Below are positions 1 through 6,376 of a DNA stretch of 6,376 bases, piece by piece. The notes below the pieces were generated by a model. It had not been told where the DNA came from and searched no databases. It worked only from the letters and a program-made list of their open reading frames with translations. Source of the DNA: Cloacimonetes bacterium TCS60. Lineage in GTDB: Bacteria; Cloacimonadota; Cloacimonadia; JGIOTU-2. The stretch covers positions 1-6,376 of the forward strand of contig LSCK01000036.1 in the NCBI GenBank assembly GCA_001577135.1, written 5' to 3'. The position numbers and the translations under genes are program-made. Within the stretch, counting starts at the first letter, position 1, and each line of letters starts with the position of its first letter.

Positions 1-26
1 CTCATAAACTCTCTTTTTATAATTCC

Positions 27-818
27 TTAGGCAGGAAATGCATTCTTCAGATGAATTATCCTCTTAAATGTTAAGTAGCATAATCCAAGTCCGGCCAATG
101 AAATTATTCTTTGTACCCACAGAACAAATTCTCCGTATCCGGGATTGTAAAAAAATATAAGGAAGATGCACACAGCTACCAGAACAGAAGCTAAGATCCA
201 TTGTATATAATAATTTAGTTCCACTTTAATAATACCGGAGATAAAGCTACCTACTATAGCACATCCCCAGCCAGCAAAAGCACCGGCAATTACATCCAGA
301 GGCCAATGGGCACCAACACAAATACGAGATATGCCCACCAATATGGCAAATAATAATACTGCATATTTCAGGATTAAACTGCGAAATCGGAATATTATGA
401 GCGCAGCAAAAGCAAAGATTGTAGTTGCGTGAGCTGAAGGAAATGATTTGCTAGTAAGGGTGTCACCCAGCAGATTCATCAGATCAAGATTAAAGATATC
501 GTATGGTCTGGGATTATTGAAAAAGGGCTTAGTGATCTTGATGAACAAGGTTATCGTAATAGCTATTATAAGCCATCGAAATAAAATTGTTGGCTTTTTC
601 CAGGTGAATAAGAGCAGCAGGACAGAAATCCAAAGACCATTACCAAAGTTTGTGATCACTTTCCATAGCAGGGGAGAAGTGGCTTGCGGGAATTTATTGA
701 ACCAGTGAAAAAGCAAGGTGTTCAAATCTGCCAGATAAACAATAGCAAAAAGAACAAATGATACAACCAGAGGAAAATAGAGCCAGCGTTCCTGTGATTT
801 AAGATTCGAGGGATACAT
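27..818 (-). CDS. PAP2-family membrane phosphatase (lipid phosphatase-like)
   Basis: This 263-residue integral membrane protein belongs to the PAP2 (type 2 phosphatidic acid phosphatase) superfamily. Members remove phosphate from lipid phosphates or pyrophosphates such as undecaprenyl pyrophosphate, phosphatidic acid or phosphatidylglycerol phosphate. All three signature motifs are visible: K97-x6-R104-P105, PSAH at 127-130 with catalytic H130, and S164-R165-x5-H171-x3-D175 with nucleophile H171. Hydrophobic segments lie near residues 14-32, 62-72, 80-95, 131-142, 150-163, 175-197, 206-223 and 231-250. The region after motif 3 adds two more likely membrane helices. The ATG lies 5 nt after the stop of the HD gene, so the two are almost certainly one transcript; its own ribosome site is weak (GGGAT about 10 nt upstream), which fits translational coupling. 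Family assignment is secure; substrate is unknown. A role in recycling the undecaprenyl carrier or in lipid synthesis is inference only. Confidence 0.93.
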   Translation of the reverse strand: MYPSNLKSQERWLYFPLVVSFVLFAIVYLADLNTLLFHWFNKFPQATSPLLWKVITNFGNGLWISVLLLLFTWKKPTILFRWLIIAITITLFIKITKPFFNNPRPYDIFNLDLMNLLGDTLTSKSFPSAHATTIFAFAALIIFRFRSLILKYAVLLFAILVGISRICVGAHWPLDVIAGAFAGWGCAIVGSFISGIIKVELNYYIQWILASVLVAVCIFLIFFYNPGYGEFVLWVQRIISLAGLGLCYLTFKRIIHLKNAFPA

Positions 819-823
819 ATTTG

Positions 824-1372
824 TTAAAATCCCAGCTCTTTTTCGATTGCAGCCATAGCTTCTATTGTATGTTCAAGGAACTCTTCCAGTTTCATATCGA
901 ATTCTTGGCAAGAGCTAATCTGGTCTCGATTAGCACCAGCAGCAAACCTTTTTGCATTGAAACGTCGCCTTAAAAAATCTTTGTCAAGAGCTGATATTTT
1001 CTTCTCAGGATGCATTAGTGTGGCTGCGATGACCAAGCCGGTTAGAGGATCTAAAGCATAAAGTACCTTGTCCATTTTGGATTTGGCTTCCACATGTCCG
1101 GGGTGAGCCTTTATCGCGTAAATTACTTTTTCATCCACTCCACCCATCTCTTCTAACATTTCTGCGGTTTTTATACCATGTTTATCAAAATCATCCTTTG
1201 TCTCTTCATAATCGAGATCATGCAAAAGTCCTGCCAATCCCCACAAATCCTCATCCTCACCAAAATATTTAGCAAAATGTCGCATCCCTGCTTCCACAGC
1301 CAGACAATGCTTTTGTAAATTCCTGTTCTTCAAATTTTCCTTCAATATTTTTAATGCTTTTTCGCGTGTCAT
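824..1372 (-). CDS. HD-superfamily hydrolase (COG2316-like)
   Basis: This 182-residue cytoplasmic protein is an HD-domain metal-dependent phosphohydrolase. The metal-binding pattern is clear: H22 in the first helix, the H51-D52 doublet in GLLHDLDYEETKDD, further histidines H65 and H90, and the distal Asp at D108 in YALDPLTGLV. The wording around these sites (KHCLAVEAGMR, LLHDLDYEETKDD, HGIKTAEMLEE, ALDPLTGLVIAA and a C-terminal NRDQISSC) recalls the small single-domain group COG2316, 'predicted hydrolase, HD superfamily', which is about this length. No signal peptide or membrane segment is seen. The start is supported by AAAGGA five nt upstream of the ATG. It is the first gene of a two-gene unit with the PAP2 phosphatase. 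HD enzymes act on nucleotides, cyclic nucleotides or other phosphate esters; the substrate here cannot be told. Confidence 0.92.
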   Translation of the reverse strand: MTREKALKILKENLKNRNLQKHCLAVEAGMRHFAKYFGEDEDLWGLAGLLHDLDYEETKDDFDKHGIKTAEMLEEMGGVDEKVIYAIKAHPGHVEAKSKMDKVLYALDPLTGLVIAATLMHPEKKISALDKDFLRRRFNAKRFAAGANRDQISSCQEFDMKLEEFLEHTIEAMAAIEKELGF

Positions 1373-1427
1373 TATATCCTTTCATTCTAACTTATTTGCT
1401 AAGATAAAAAATATTTTCTAATCCAAA

Positions 1428-1456
1428 AATAAAAGAATTCCTCAAATTCCTGTAAA
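1428..1456 (-). promoter_or_regulatory. Possible sigma70-type promoter for the HD/PAP2 unit
   Basis: Reading the minus strand, TTTACA (1456-1451; five of six matches to TTGACA) is followed after 17 nt by TTTATT (1433-1428; four of six matches to TATAAT). It would give a leader of about 50 nt before the HD gene start at 1372. The region is very AT-rich, so chance matches are likely and this is tentative. Confidence 0.25.
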
Positions 1457-1558
1457 GTTTTTTCTTATCAATGAAATAGCAGCAATAAAAATAATGAAAA
1501 TATTTACAATTTAATTAAATAACAGCTAAATCGGCTAACAAATTCTTTAGGAGGAAAT

Positions 1559-2389
1559 ATGAATAAAAAAATAATTATTGTAATTTTAGTAACATTGGTG
1601 ATTTTTGGGTGTTCACAACAAAAAGTTGTAAATAAGGAGCGAGTACTCCTGAAGCAGAATTTACAAGAGGGTACAGAGCAATCTTACAAGTATGACATTA
1701 CTATCCAGAATACATCCATAATAAAAGGTAATACACAGACAAGTACTACTACCCTGGGTTTTAAAATTACCAATAAAATCAATCGAATTAAGCATGACAC
1801 TTTAGAAGTCAATGCTATTTTTGATGAGATAGCGGGTTCAGTAAAAACTTCCAGAGGTATGCAGCAGATACCTGATCTGGATAAATTAGAAGGCGATAGT
1901 ATCAGCGTAAAGATACTTCCTGGCGGAAAAGTGGAATTTATGGGAGAAGAAACCGAAGATGATAACAGGCTTTTAAGTATCTTCAAATCAACCCTAAGTA
2001 ATCTTTATCTTTTTCTGCCTGGCAAAGAGATGAAAGTGGGAGAAAAATGGGAAGATGAAAGTGAAGAAGAAGGAGTAAGTTCTAAAACTATTTATATTTT
2101 AACAGGATTTGAAAATAACAAAAAGTGGGGAGAAGTTTGTACTATTGCAACTAAATCAGAGATTTCTCAGATAAATGATATGACAAAAGGCGGTATGGAA
2201 ATTCATACAGAATCTTCCGGTACAAGCTCCAGTACTATTTATTGTAACACTGATAATGGTTTGGTTGCAAAAATAAAAAGTCACGCGGCTCTGGAAGGAA
2301 CCTCTGAAGTTAGCGGTAATCCCATGATGGGAGATATGACAATTCCAACTTATGTTAATGTTGACACTGAAGTAGAAAGAATAAAATAA
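1559..2389 (+). CDS. Exported lipoprotein, DUF6263-like
   Basis: A 276-residue predicted lipoprotein. The N-terminus has a lysine-rich n-region (MNKK), a hydrophobic stretch at 5-16 and a lipobox I15-F16-G17-C18, so the mature protein should begin at lipidated C18; Ser at +2 favours the outer membrane if E. coli Lol rules apply. The mature part looks all-beta with alternating polar and hydrophobic strands, no internal membrane helix and two cysteines (in GEVCTIATK and TIYCNTDN) that could form a disulfide. The opening LLKQNLQEGTEQSYKYDI, the central LPGKEMKVGEKWEDE and the late NGLVAKIKSH resemble DUF6263 lipoproteins, a family without known function; this match is from memory of the pattern and is moderate. 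AGGAGG (1549-1554) sits 4 nt before the ATG. It precedes the transglutaminase pair in the same direction with a 117-bp gap, so joint function is possible but not shown. Confidence 0.88.
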   Translation: MNKKIIIVILVTLVIFGCSQQKVVNKERVLLKQNLQEGTEQSYKYDITIQNTSIIKGNTQTSTTTLGFKITNKINRIKHDTLEVNAIFDEIAGSVKTSRGMQQIPDLDKLEGDSISVKILPGGKVEFMGEETEDDNRLLSIFKSTLSNLYLFLPGKEMKVGEKWEDESEEEGVSSKTIYILTGFENNKKWGEVCTIATKSEISQINDMTKGGMEIHTESSGTSSSTIYCNTDNGLVAKIKSHAALEGTSEVSGNPMMGDMTIPTYVNVDTEVERIK

Positions 2390-2431
2390 TTTTATTTCCG
2401 CCGATGCGCCGAGAGTAAGACTGGTAAAGAT

Positions 2432-2459
2432 TTGTTCGCACAACAGTCGTTGTTATAAT
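2432..2459 (+). promoter_or_regulatory. Candidate extended -10 promoter before the transglutaminase pair
   Basis: TATAAT at 2454-2459 is a perfect -10 box preceded by TG at 2451-2452, giving the extended -10 form TGnTATAAT. TTGTTC at 2432-2437 (three of six matches to TTGACA, with the TTG core) sits 16 nt upstream. Transcription would start near 2466, leaving a leader of about 40 nt before the gene at 2507. Two small overlapping dyads lie in it: TTGT-N4-ACAA (2432-2443) and ACAAC-AGTC-GTTGT (2440-2453). Its place in the only sizeable gap between plus-strand genes supports separate transcription of the pair. This is based on consensus matching only. Confidence 0.45.
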
Positions 2460-2506
2460 ATTTGGTTGGAATTTGTATAAAGTGGTGTTAAAAAAAAGGA
2501 GACAAT

Positions 2507-4471
2507 ATGTTACAATTGAAAATTAATCCCGGAACTATTAGATTTCGAGCAGTAATTTTACTTGGTTTATTTGTTTTAATAATCGGTTGTGCTCAGACAG
2601 TTGATTATACATATCTGCAACAATTTAACAAAAACAAATATCCCCAAGCTGATGCTATAATAGTGAACGACAGTACACATATCGACCTGCAGGAAAATGG
2701 TAAGTACGTTTCACAACACTACAAATTAGTAAAGATACTAACAATGAAAGGGAAAGCACAATTTTCTGAAGTGTCTGTTGGTTATTTTACCAAATACGAT
2801 ACGGTGATAGTGGAAAAGGCAAACGTGATCAATGCGGATGGGTCTGTGATCGAGGTGGAACCAGAGAGCATTAAAGATGTAAAAATACCAGCATTCGGTA
2901 AATTTTTTCTACCCAGTGTAAGAATGAAAAAAATTACTTTTCCTGAAGTAAAAGAGGGCTCGAGCATCGAATATTGCATTAAGGATATTGTGAGTAATCC
3001 TCCTAAAGATGATGATTTTAATTCTATTCAACTCTTTGAAAACGATAATCCAATTCTCAATAAAGTTTATGAAATTAAAACCAGTATGGAATTGGATTGG
3101 ATAGTGGAAAACAAGCCCAAACTTGTGAAAGATGTTGTACAAGATGAAGGTAAGAAAAAGCTATACAAGTGGAAAGTGACAGACGTACCGGCCTATAGAA
3201 AAGAACCATTGATGCCACCACCTCAGAATGTGTTAGCCAAATTAGTTGTAAGTTCTGTCAGTTCATGGCCGGAGTGGTCTCGCTGGTGTTATCAACTTTG
3301 TCAAGATAAGATAAAAACCACACCTGAGATGGATACCCTGGTGGATAGTTTGTTGGTGGATAAAAAAACTCGAATCGATAGTATTAAAAGCCTTTATTAT
3401 TGGGTTTCCCAAAATATTCGCTATGTGGGTACAAAAATGTCAGGAAAAAAAGGAGGCTATGAGCCTTTTCCTGCTGCAGAAACTTTTAAGAAAAAATATG
3501 GAGTCTGCCGGGATAAGGCTGCTCTGTTAGCAGCTCTTTACAAACAAGCAGGATTTGATGCTTATGTTGTTTTGATTAATCCAATGTTGGATATTAAAGC
3601 TGATATTCCTCATGTGAGTGAGTTTAATCATGCTATTACAGCTATTAAAAACAGGGATGGATCCTATCTTTACATTGATGGTACTGCAGAAAATACAAGT
3701 GAGTTACTCCTGACCATCGAGCAAGATAAAGCAGTATTAATTGCAACTCCCCAGGGTGAAGAGATACTTTATACTCCCAAGTTACCGGCTGAATCCAGTA
3801 AATTTTCTATTATTGCTCAGGGAGAGATTGATAAAGAGAACAAGCTCCAGGAAAAACTGGTCATGAAAACCACCGGATTAATGGGAATGGCATTTAGGCA
3901 GATTCTAACAAAAATTCCAGCAGAGCAGAGCAAAATGATTTTTAATAAGATGATCACGGGAATGTGCAATCAGGCAAAACTGGATACTTTCTATCACACT
4001 GATCCGGAAAATCTGGATAAACCGTTGGAGCTCACGTTTAAAATTTCTGCAGAGGATTTTGGCTTAAAACTAGATAAGGAGTTTTCCTTTAAGTTTCCGT
4101 TAAGTACGAGCGGAGGAGCCACTGTGTCATCAACTATGGGAGCAGGACAAAATCCTTTTGCTAATGACGAAAGAGTATATCCTTTAAATTTGTATTCAAC
4201 TATGCAAACTGAAATTAATGAGACCATTCGGATTCCACAAAATTATCAAATAAAAAATCTGCCCGAATCAATAGTCAGGGGATCAGAGAATTTTTTCGTG
4301 GAGAGCAGATACAGCGCGAAAAATAGCTCTATCCAGCATAAAATGGTTACCAGTTTTGAAGATTATATTTTTCTGCCAGAAGAGTATAAAAAGATGAAAG
4401 AAATTATGGATAAATTGTCTCAATTAGGTGAACAAGAGATTATTTTAGAACAGAAAGGAGAGAAGCAATGA
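2507..4471 (+). CDS. DUF3857/transglutaminase-like lipoprotein with intact catalytic triad
   Basis: A 654-residue predicted lipoprotein. The signal has a basic n-region (residues 1-14), a hydrophobic core at 15-26 and lipobox I25-I26-G27-C28; Ala at +2 favours the outer membrane. Residues about 50-225 form a DUF3857 domain (NDSTHID, VINADGSVIEVEP, ITFPEVKEGSSIEY). Residues about 250-410 form a transglutaminase-like core: QNIRYV at 302-307, then nucleophile C334 in YGVCRDKAALL, H375 in FNHAI and D391 in YIDGT, the usual Cys-His-Asp order. Residues 430-654 look beta-rich with a Gly/Ser loop at 533-553 and a charged C-terminal helix. Bacterial members of this fold act as cysteine proteases, amidases or cross-linking enzymes; the reaction here is unknown. 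A CxxxC pair (C261, C265) precedes the core. AAGGAG (2496-2501) lies 5 nt before the ATG. The stop overlaps the next start as ATGA, so the two proteins should be translationally coupled. Confidence 0.92.
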   Translation: MLQLKINPGTIRFRAVILLGLFVLIIGCAQTVDYTYLQQFNKNKYPQADAIIVNDSTHIDLQENGKYVSQHYKLVKILTMKGKAQFSEVSVGYFTKYDTVIVEKANVINADGSVIEVEPESIKDVKIPAFGKFFLPSVRMKKITFPEVKEGSSIEYCIKDIVSNPPKDDDFNSIQLFENDNPILNKVYEIKTSMELDWIVENKPKLVKDVVQDEGKKKLYKWKVTDVPAYRKEPLMPPPQNVLAKLVVSSVSSWPEWSRWCYQLCQDKIKTTPEMDTLVDSLLVDKKTRIDSIKSLYYWVSQNIRYVGTKMSGKKGGYEPFPAAETFKKKYGVCRDKAALLAALYKQAGFDAYVVLINPMLDIKADIPHVSEFNHAITAIKNRDGSYLYIDGTAENTSELLLTIEQDKAVLIATPQGEEILYTPKLPAESSKFSIIAQGEIDKENKLQEKLVMKTTGLMGMAFRQILTKIPAEQSKMIFNKMITGMCNQAKLDTFYHTDPENLDKPLELTFKISAEDFGLKLDKEFSFKFPLSTSGGATVSSTMGAGQNPFANDERVYPLNLYSTMQTEINETIRIPQNYQIKNLPESIVRGSENFFVESRYSAKNSSIQHKMVTSFEDYIFLPEEYKKMKEIMDKLSQLGEQEIILEQKGEKQ

Positions 4472-6321
4472 AAAAAAATTTAATTTCTGTCCTGTTTTTT
4501 CTGTTGATTTCTAATAGTGTATTTGCAATTTCTAATGGAAATAATTGTGCAGTTGTCCTTAGGGACAGTACTCATACTTTTGTCGATGAAAATAATATGG
4601 TTGTTCAAACAAGTTATGAGAAGATAAAAATTCTCAACACAAGAGGTAGAGAAGTGTTCGGTGATATTAAGCGACGCTTTAATGCCAAAAAACAGGAATT
4701 TGAAATAATCAAAGCTCATACGATCAGGCCTGATGGAGAGCTTGTGCAACCGGTGAAAAGCGGCATCTCCGTGGTAAGCGCTCCCGAAGTGGGTTATGCT
4801 ACTCAATATACAAATATGCAGATGCAAGTTGTTTCTTTTCCTGCTCTGGAACCAGGTGCTATCATTGAATATAAGTATAAAATAATCTCGCAGGAATCGT
4901 CCGAGCATCTCCCTTCCGGTAAAATTATCTGGCAAGAAAATTACCCTGTTAAAAAGAAAATATTTAAACTAACATTTCCGCAGAACAAAGAAGATGATTT
5001 CAGATTTAAGCTAAAGAAAACCGAGATCGCACCGGAAATCTCAAAACAGGATGAAGATGTTACTTATTGTTTTGAAATGAAGGATATCACTAGAATAAAA
5101 AGAGAAGCAAATCGGCCTTCAAACTCGGAGTTATCTCCGCTCCTTTTTTATGGTTTTAATAAATCCTGGCAGGATGCTCTGCAAGATTATCAAGATGAAT
5201 TCTATCATGCCACCGATGTTACAAAAGATTTGCAACAGAAGATCGAAACTTTATCCCTTGATGAGGGAAAAGAGGTTGAGCAGATTGTAAATTTTGTCAA
5301 ACAGGATATTAGAAATGTAAAGCTTTACTTTTACAAGGGGATTTCACAACTGTACTCTGCCGATCAGGTTCTAAATAATATGTATGGAACACCCCAGGAT
5401 AAAGCTGTTTTACTTGTATCTCTTCTGCAATCTATCGGTGTTGATGCCTATCCGGTGCTGGTGTCTAATCGTGATGTTAAAGATTTGGAAAGCGCTTTAC
5501 CATTTATGAAGATGTTTAGCTATATCATTGTAGCTATCCCGAGAGCAGATGGTATCGTGTATGTTTCTCCTTCTAATCAATTTTGCCAGTACGGCTGGCT
5601 GCCTTATAGATTTCAGGATCGCGAAGCTGTTATGTTAAAACCGGCAGAAACTGATTTTGTCCACATACCCTTGTCCAAATTAGAAGATAGTATTTCCTTA
5701 TCAACCCTCGAGGCACAGATCGATAAATTCGGTAATCTTTCAGGTGAGTTTGAAATTGAAGGATTTGGATATTATGACCAAAAATTACGCCATTCTCTCA
5801 AATTTAAAAATCTTCACCTGCAGAAACTTTACTTTAATAGCTTTGTTAATGCCATACGCAACGGTGCAGAATTAATTGATTTCAGTTTAACAAATCCTGA
5901 ATTTTTACAACAGAATATGCTGATCACTGTAGAATTTGAAATACCTAATTTTGTAACTATACAGGGAGATAGAAAGAAAGTAAAAATTCCAAAGCCGGCA
6001 ATTATATCCGCCCAAATCCGAAATTATACTTCTTCTAAATCACGGGAATACACTCTGCAACTTGGTCCACCCAGAAGTGTTTCCTATGAATTTAACATCG
6101 GCTTACCAGATTATAAAGCTGCATATTTACCAGCAGGAAAATTGAATTTTGAGAATGTCGCTGACTTCCAAATTGATTCCAGCTTTGAAGATAAAGCGCT
6201 AGAATTCCGCATGGATTACCAATATCACAAAACTCATGTTCCTACTGAAAATTATAGCGATTTCAAACAATTTCAAAACGGATACTTCAATCAAAATAAT
6301 TGGCTACTGCTGTTTAATTGA
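4468..6321 (+). CDS. DUF3857/transglutaminase-like paralog lacking the catalytic triad (putative pseudoenzyme)
   Basis: A 617-residue exported protein with a Sec signal peptide (MKKN, hydrophobic 5-14, likely cut after V18-F19-A20) and no lipobox, so probably soluble periplasmic. It parallels the preceding protein: DUF3857 at about 30-215 (RDSTHTFVDEN, IRPDGELVQP, FPALEPGAIIEYKYKI), a transglutaminase-like region at about 230-395, and a beta-rich C-terminal part at 405-617. The active-site positions are changed: YGVCRDKA becomes YGTPQDKA (Pro309 for Cys), FNHAI becomes FSYII (Tyr352 for His), and YIDGT becomes YVSPS (Ser367 for Asp, with a one-residue gap). Mature cysteines are only C27, C201 and C373, none at the nucleophile site. 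The frame is uninterrupted, with AAGGAG (4455-4460) 7 nt before the ATG and an ATGA overlap with the upstream gene, so it is a maintained gene and not a decayed copy. A binding, regulatory or scaffold role is inference. Confidence 0.9.
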   Translation: MKKNLISVLFFLLISNSVFAISNGNNCAVVLRDSTHTFVDENNMVVQTSYEKIKILNTRGREVFGDIKRRFNAKKQEFEIIKAHTIRPDGELVQPVKSGISVVSAPEVGYATQYTNMQMQVVSFPALEPGAIIEYKYKIISQESSEHLPSGKIIWQENYPVKKKIFKLTFPQNKEDDFRFKLKKTEIAPEISKQDEDVTYCFEMKDITRIKREANRPSNSELSPLLFYGFNKSWQDALQDYQDEFYHATDVTKDLQQKIETLSLDEGKEVEQIVNFVKQDIRNVKLYFYKGISQLYSADQVLNNMYGTPQDKAVLLVSLLQSIGVDAYPVLVSNRDVKDLESALPFMKMFSYIIVAIPRADGIVYVSPSNQFCQYGWLPYRFQDREAVMLKPAETDFVHIPLSKLEDSISLSTLEAQIDKFGNLSGEFEIEGFGYYDQKLRHSLKFKNLHLQKLYFNSFVNAIRNGAELIDFSLTNPEFLQQNMLITVEFEIPNFVTIQGDRKKVKIPKPAIISAQIRNYTSSKSREYTLQLGPPRSVSYEFNIGLPDYKAAYLPAGKLNFENVADFQIDSSFEDKALEFRMDYQYHKTHVPTENYSDFKQFQNGYFNQNNWLLLFN

Positions 6322-6338
6322 ATTTAATAAAATCACGC

Positions 6339-6348
6339 AAGGAGGTGA
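6339..6348 (+). promoter_or_regulatory. Near-ideal Shine-Dalgarno site
   Basis: AAGGAGGTGA is a ten-base complement of the usual 16S rRNA 3' tail and lies 5 nt before the ATG at 6354. It fixes the start of the truncated gene and is the strongest ribosome site in the window. Confidence 0.85.
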
Positions 6349-6353
6349 GATTC

Positions 6354-6376
6354 ATGTCTAAAAGTATAAGAATAGG
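6354..6376 (+). CDS. Start of a further gene, truncated by the window edge
   Basis: Only seven full codons are present, reading MSKSIRI, then a partial codon beginning GG. The reading frame begins 32 nt after the stop of the preceding gene, behind a near-ideal ribosome binding site, with no visible terminator between, so it may belong to the same transcript. The product cannot be identified from so few residues. Confidence 0.7.

Noticed and set aside
1..5. ATG on the minus strand at 5-3 preceded by AAAAGAGAG, 21 nt after the PAP2 stop
   Set aside because: It could be the start of a third minus-strand gene, but only five bases remain in the window and the ribosome site is weak, so it cannot be supported.
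448..708. Plus-strand open frame inside the PAP2 gene
   Set aside because: It lies opposite the conserved phosphatase motifs and its translation has no family resemblance.
1503..1531. TTTACA-N17-CTAAAT as a promoter for the small lipoprotein
   Set aside because: The -10 match is only three of six in very AT-rich sequence; a promoter is expected in this gap but cannot be placed.
2390..2431. Possible terminator after the small lipoprotein gene
   Set aside because: The GC-rich patch holds a GCCGA direct repeat but no stable hairpin followed by a T-run.
4471..4478. Run of eight A directly after the ATG as a slippage or phase-variation tract
   Set aside because: Short A-runs encoding Lys are common in AT-rich signal peptides, and a similar run occurs at 2490-2497 outside coding sequence; nothing else suggests switching.
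4480..4935. Open frame of 151 codons on the minus strand
   Set aside because: It is antisense to the signal peptide and DUF3857 domain of a well-supported gene, its translation has no recognisable domain, and it reads as a frame shadow.
4468..6321. Treating the second transglutaminase-like gene as a pseudogene
   Set aside because: The frame is intact over 617 codons with a good signal peptide and ribosome site; only the catalytic residues are changed.

Overview
The window is AT-rich bacterial DNA carrying five complete genes, the first codons of a sixth, and no RNA genes, mobile elements or CRISPR. The organism is most likely Gram-negative: two proteins have lipoprotein signal peptides with Ser or Ala after the lipidated Cys (outer-membrane sorting under the E. 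coli Lol rule), and a third has a Sec signal peptide cut by signal peptidase I. Most genes have good Shine-Dalgarno sites (AGGAGG, AAGGAG, AAGGAGGTGA), which argues against typical Bacteroidota. An AT-rich lineage near the FCB group, such as Cloacimonadota, would fit, but that is inference from general character and not a marker-based assignment.

Layout. Positions 27-1372 hold a two-gene minus-strand unit, transcribed right to left: an HD-superfamily hydrolase (COG2316-like) followed 5 nt later by a PAP2-type membrane phosphatase with all three phosphatase motifs. Positions 1373-1558 are an AT-rich divergent intergenic region. Positions 1559-6321 hold three plus-strand genes for exported proteins: a lipoprotein resembling DUF6263 proteins, a DUF3857/transglutaminase-like lipoprotein, and a second DUF3857/transglutaminase-like protein that overlaps the previous gene by ATGA. 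A candidate extended -10 promoter lies in the 117-bp gap before the first transglutaminase gene. At 6354 a further gene begins behind a near-ideal ribosome binding site and runs off the window.

The main point of interest is the coupled transglutaminase pair. The upstream protein keeps a Cys-His-Asp triad (C334, H375, D391). The downstream paralog keeps the same architecture and an intact reading frame, but the aligned positions are Pro309, Tyr352 and Ser367. This looks like an active enzyme co-translated with a pseudoenzyme partner in the periplasm, the enzyme lipid-anchored and the partner soluble. Their substrate and function cannot be read from the sequence.
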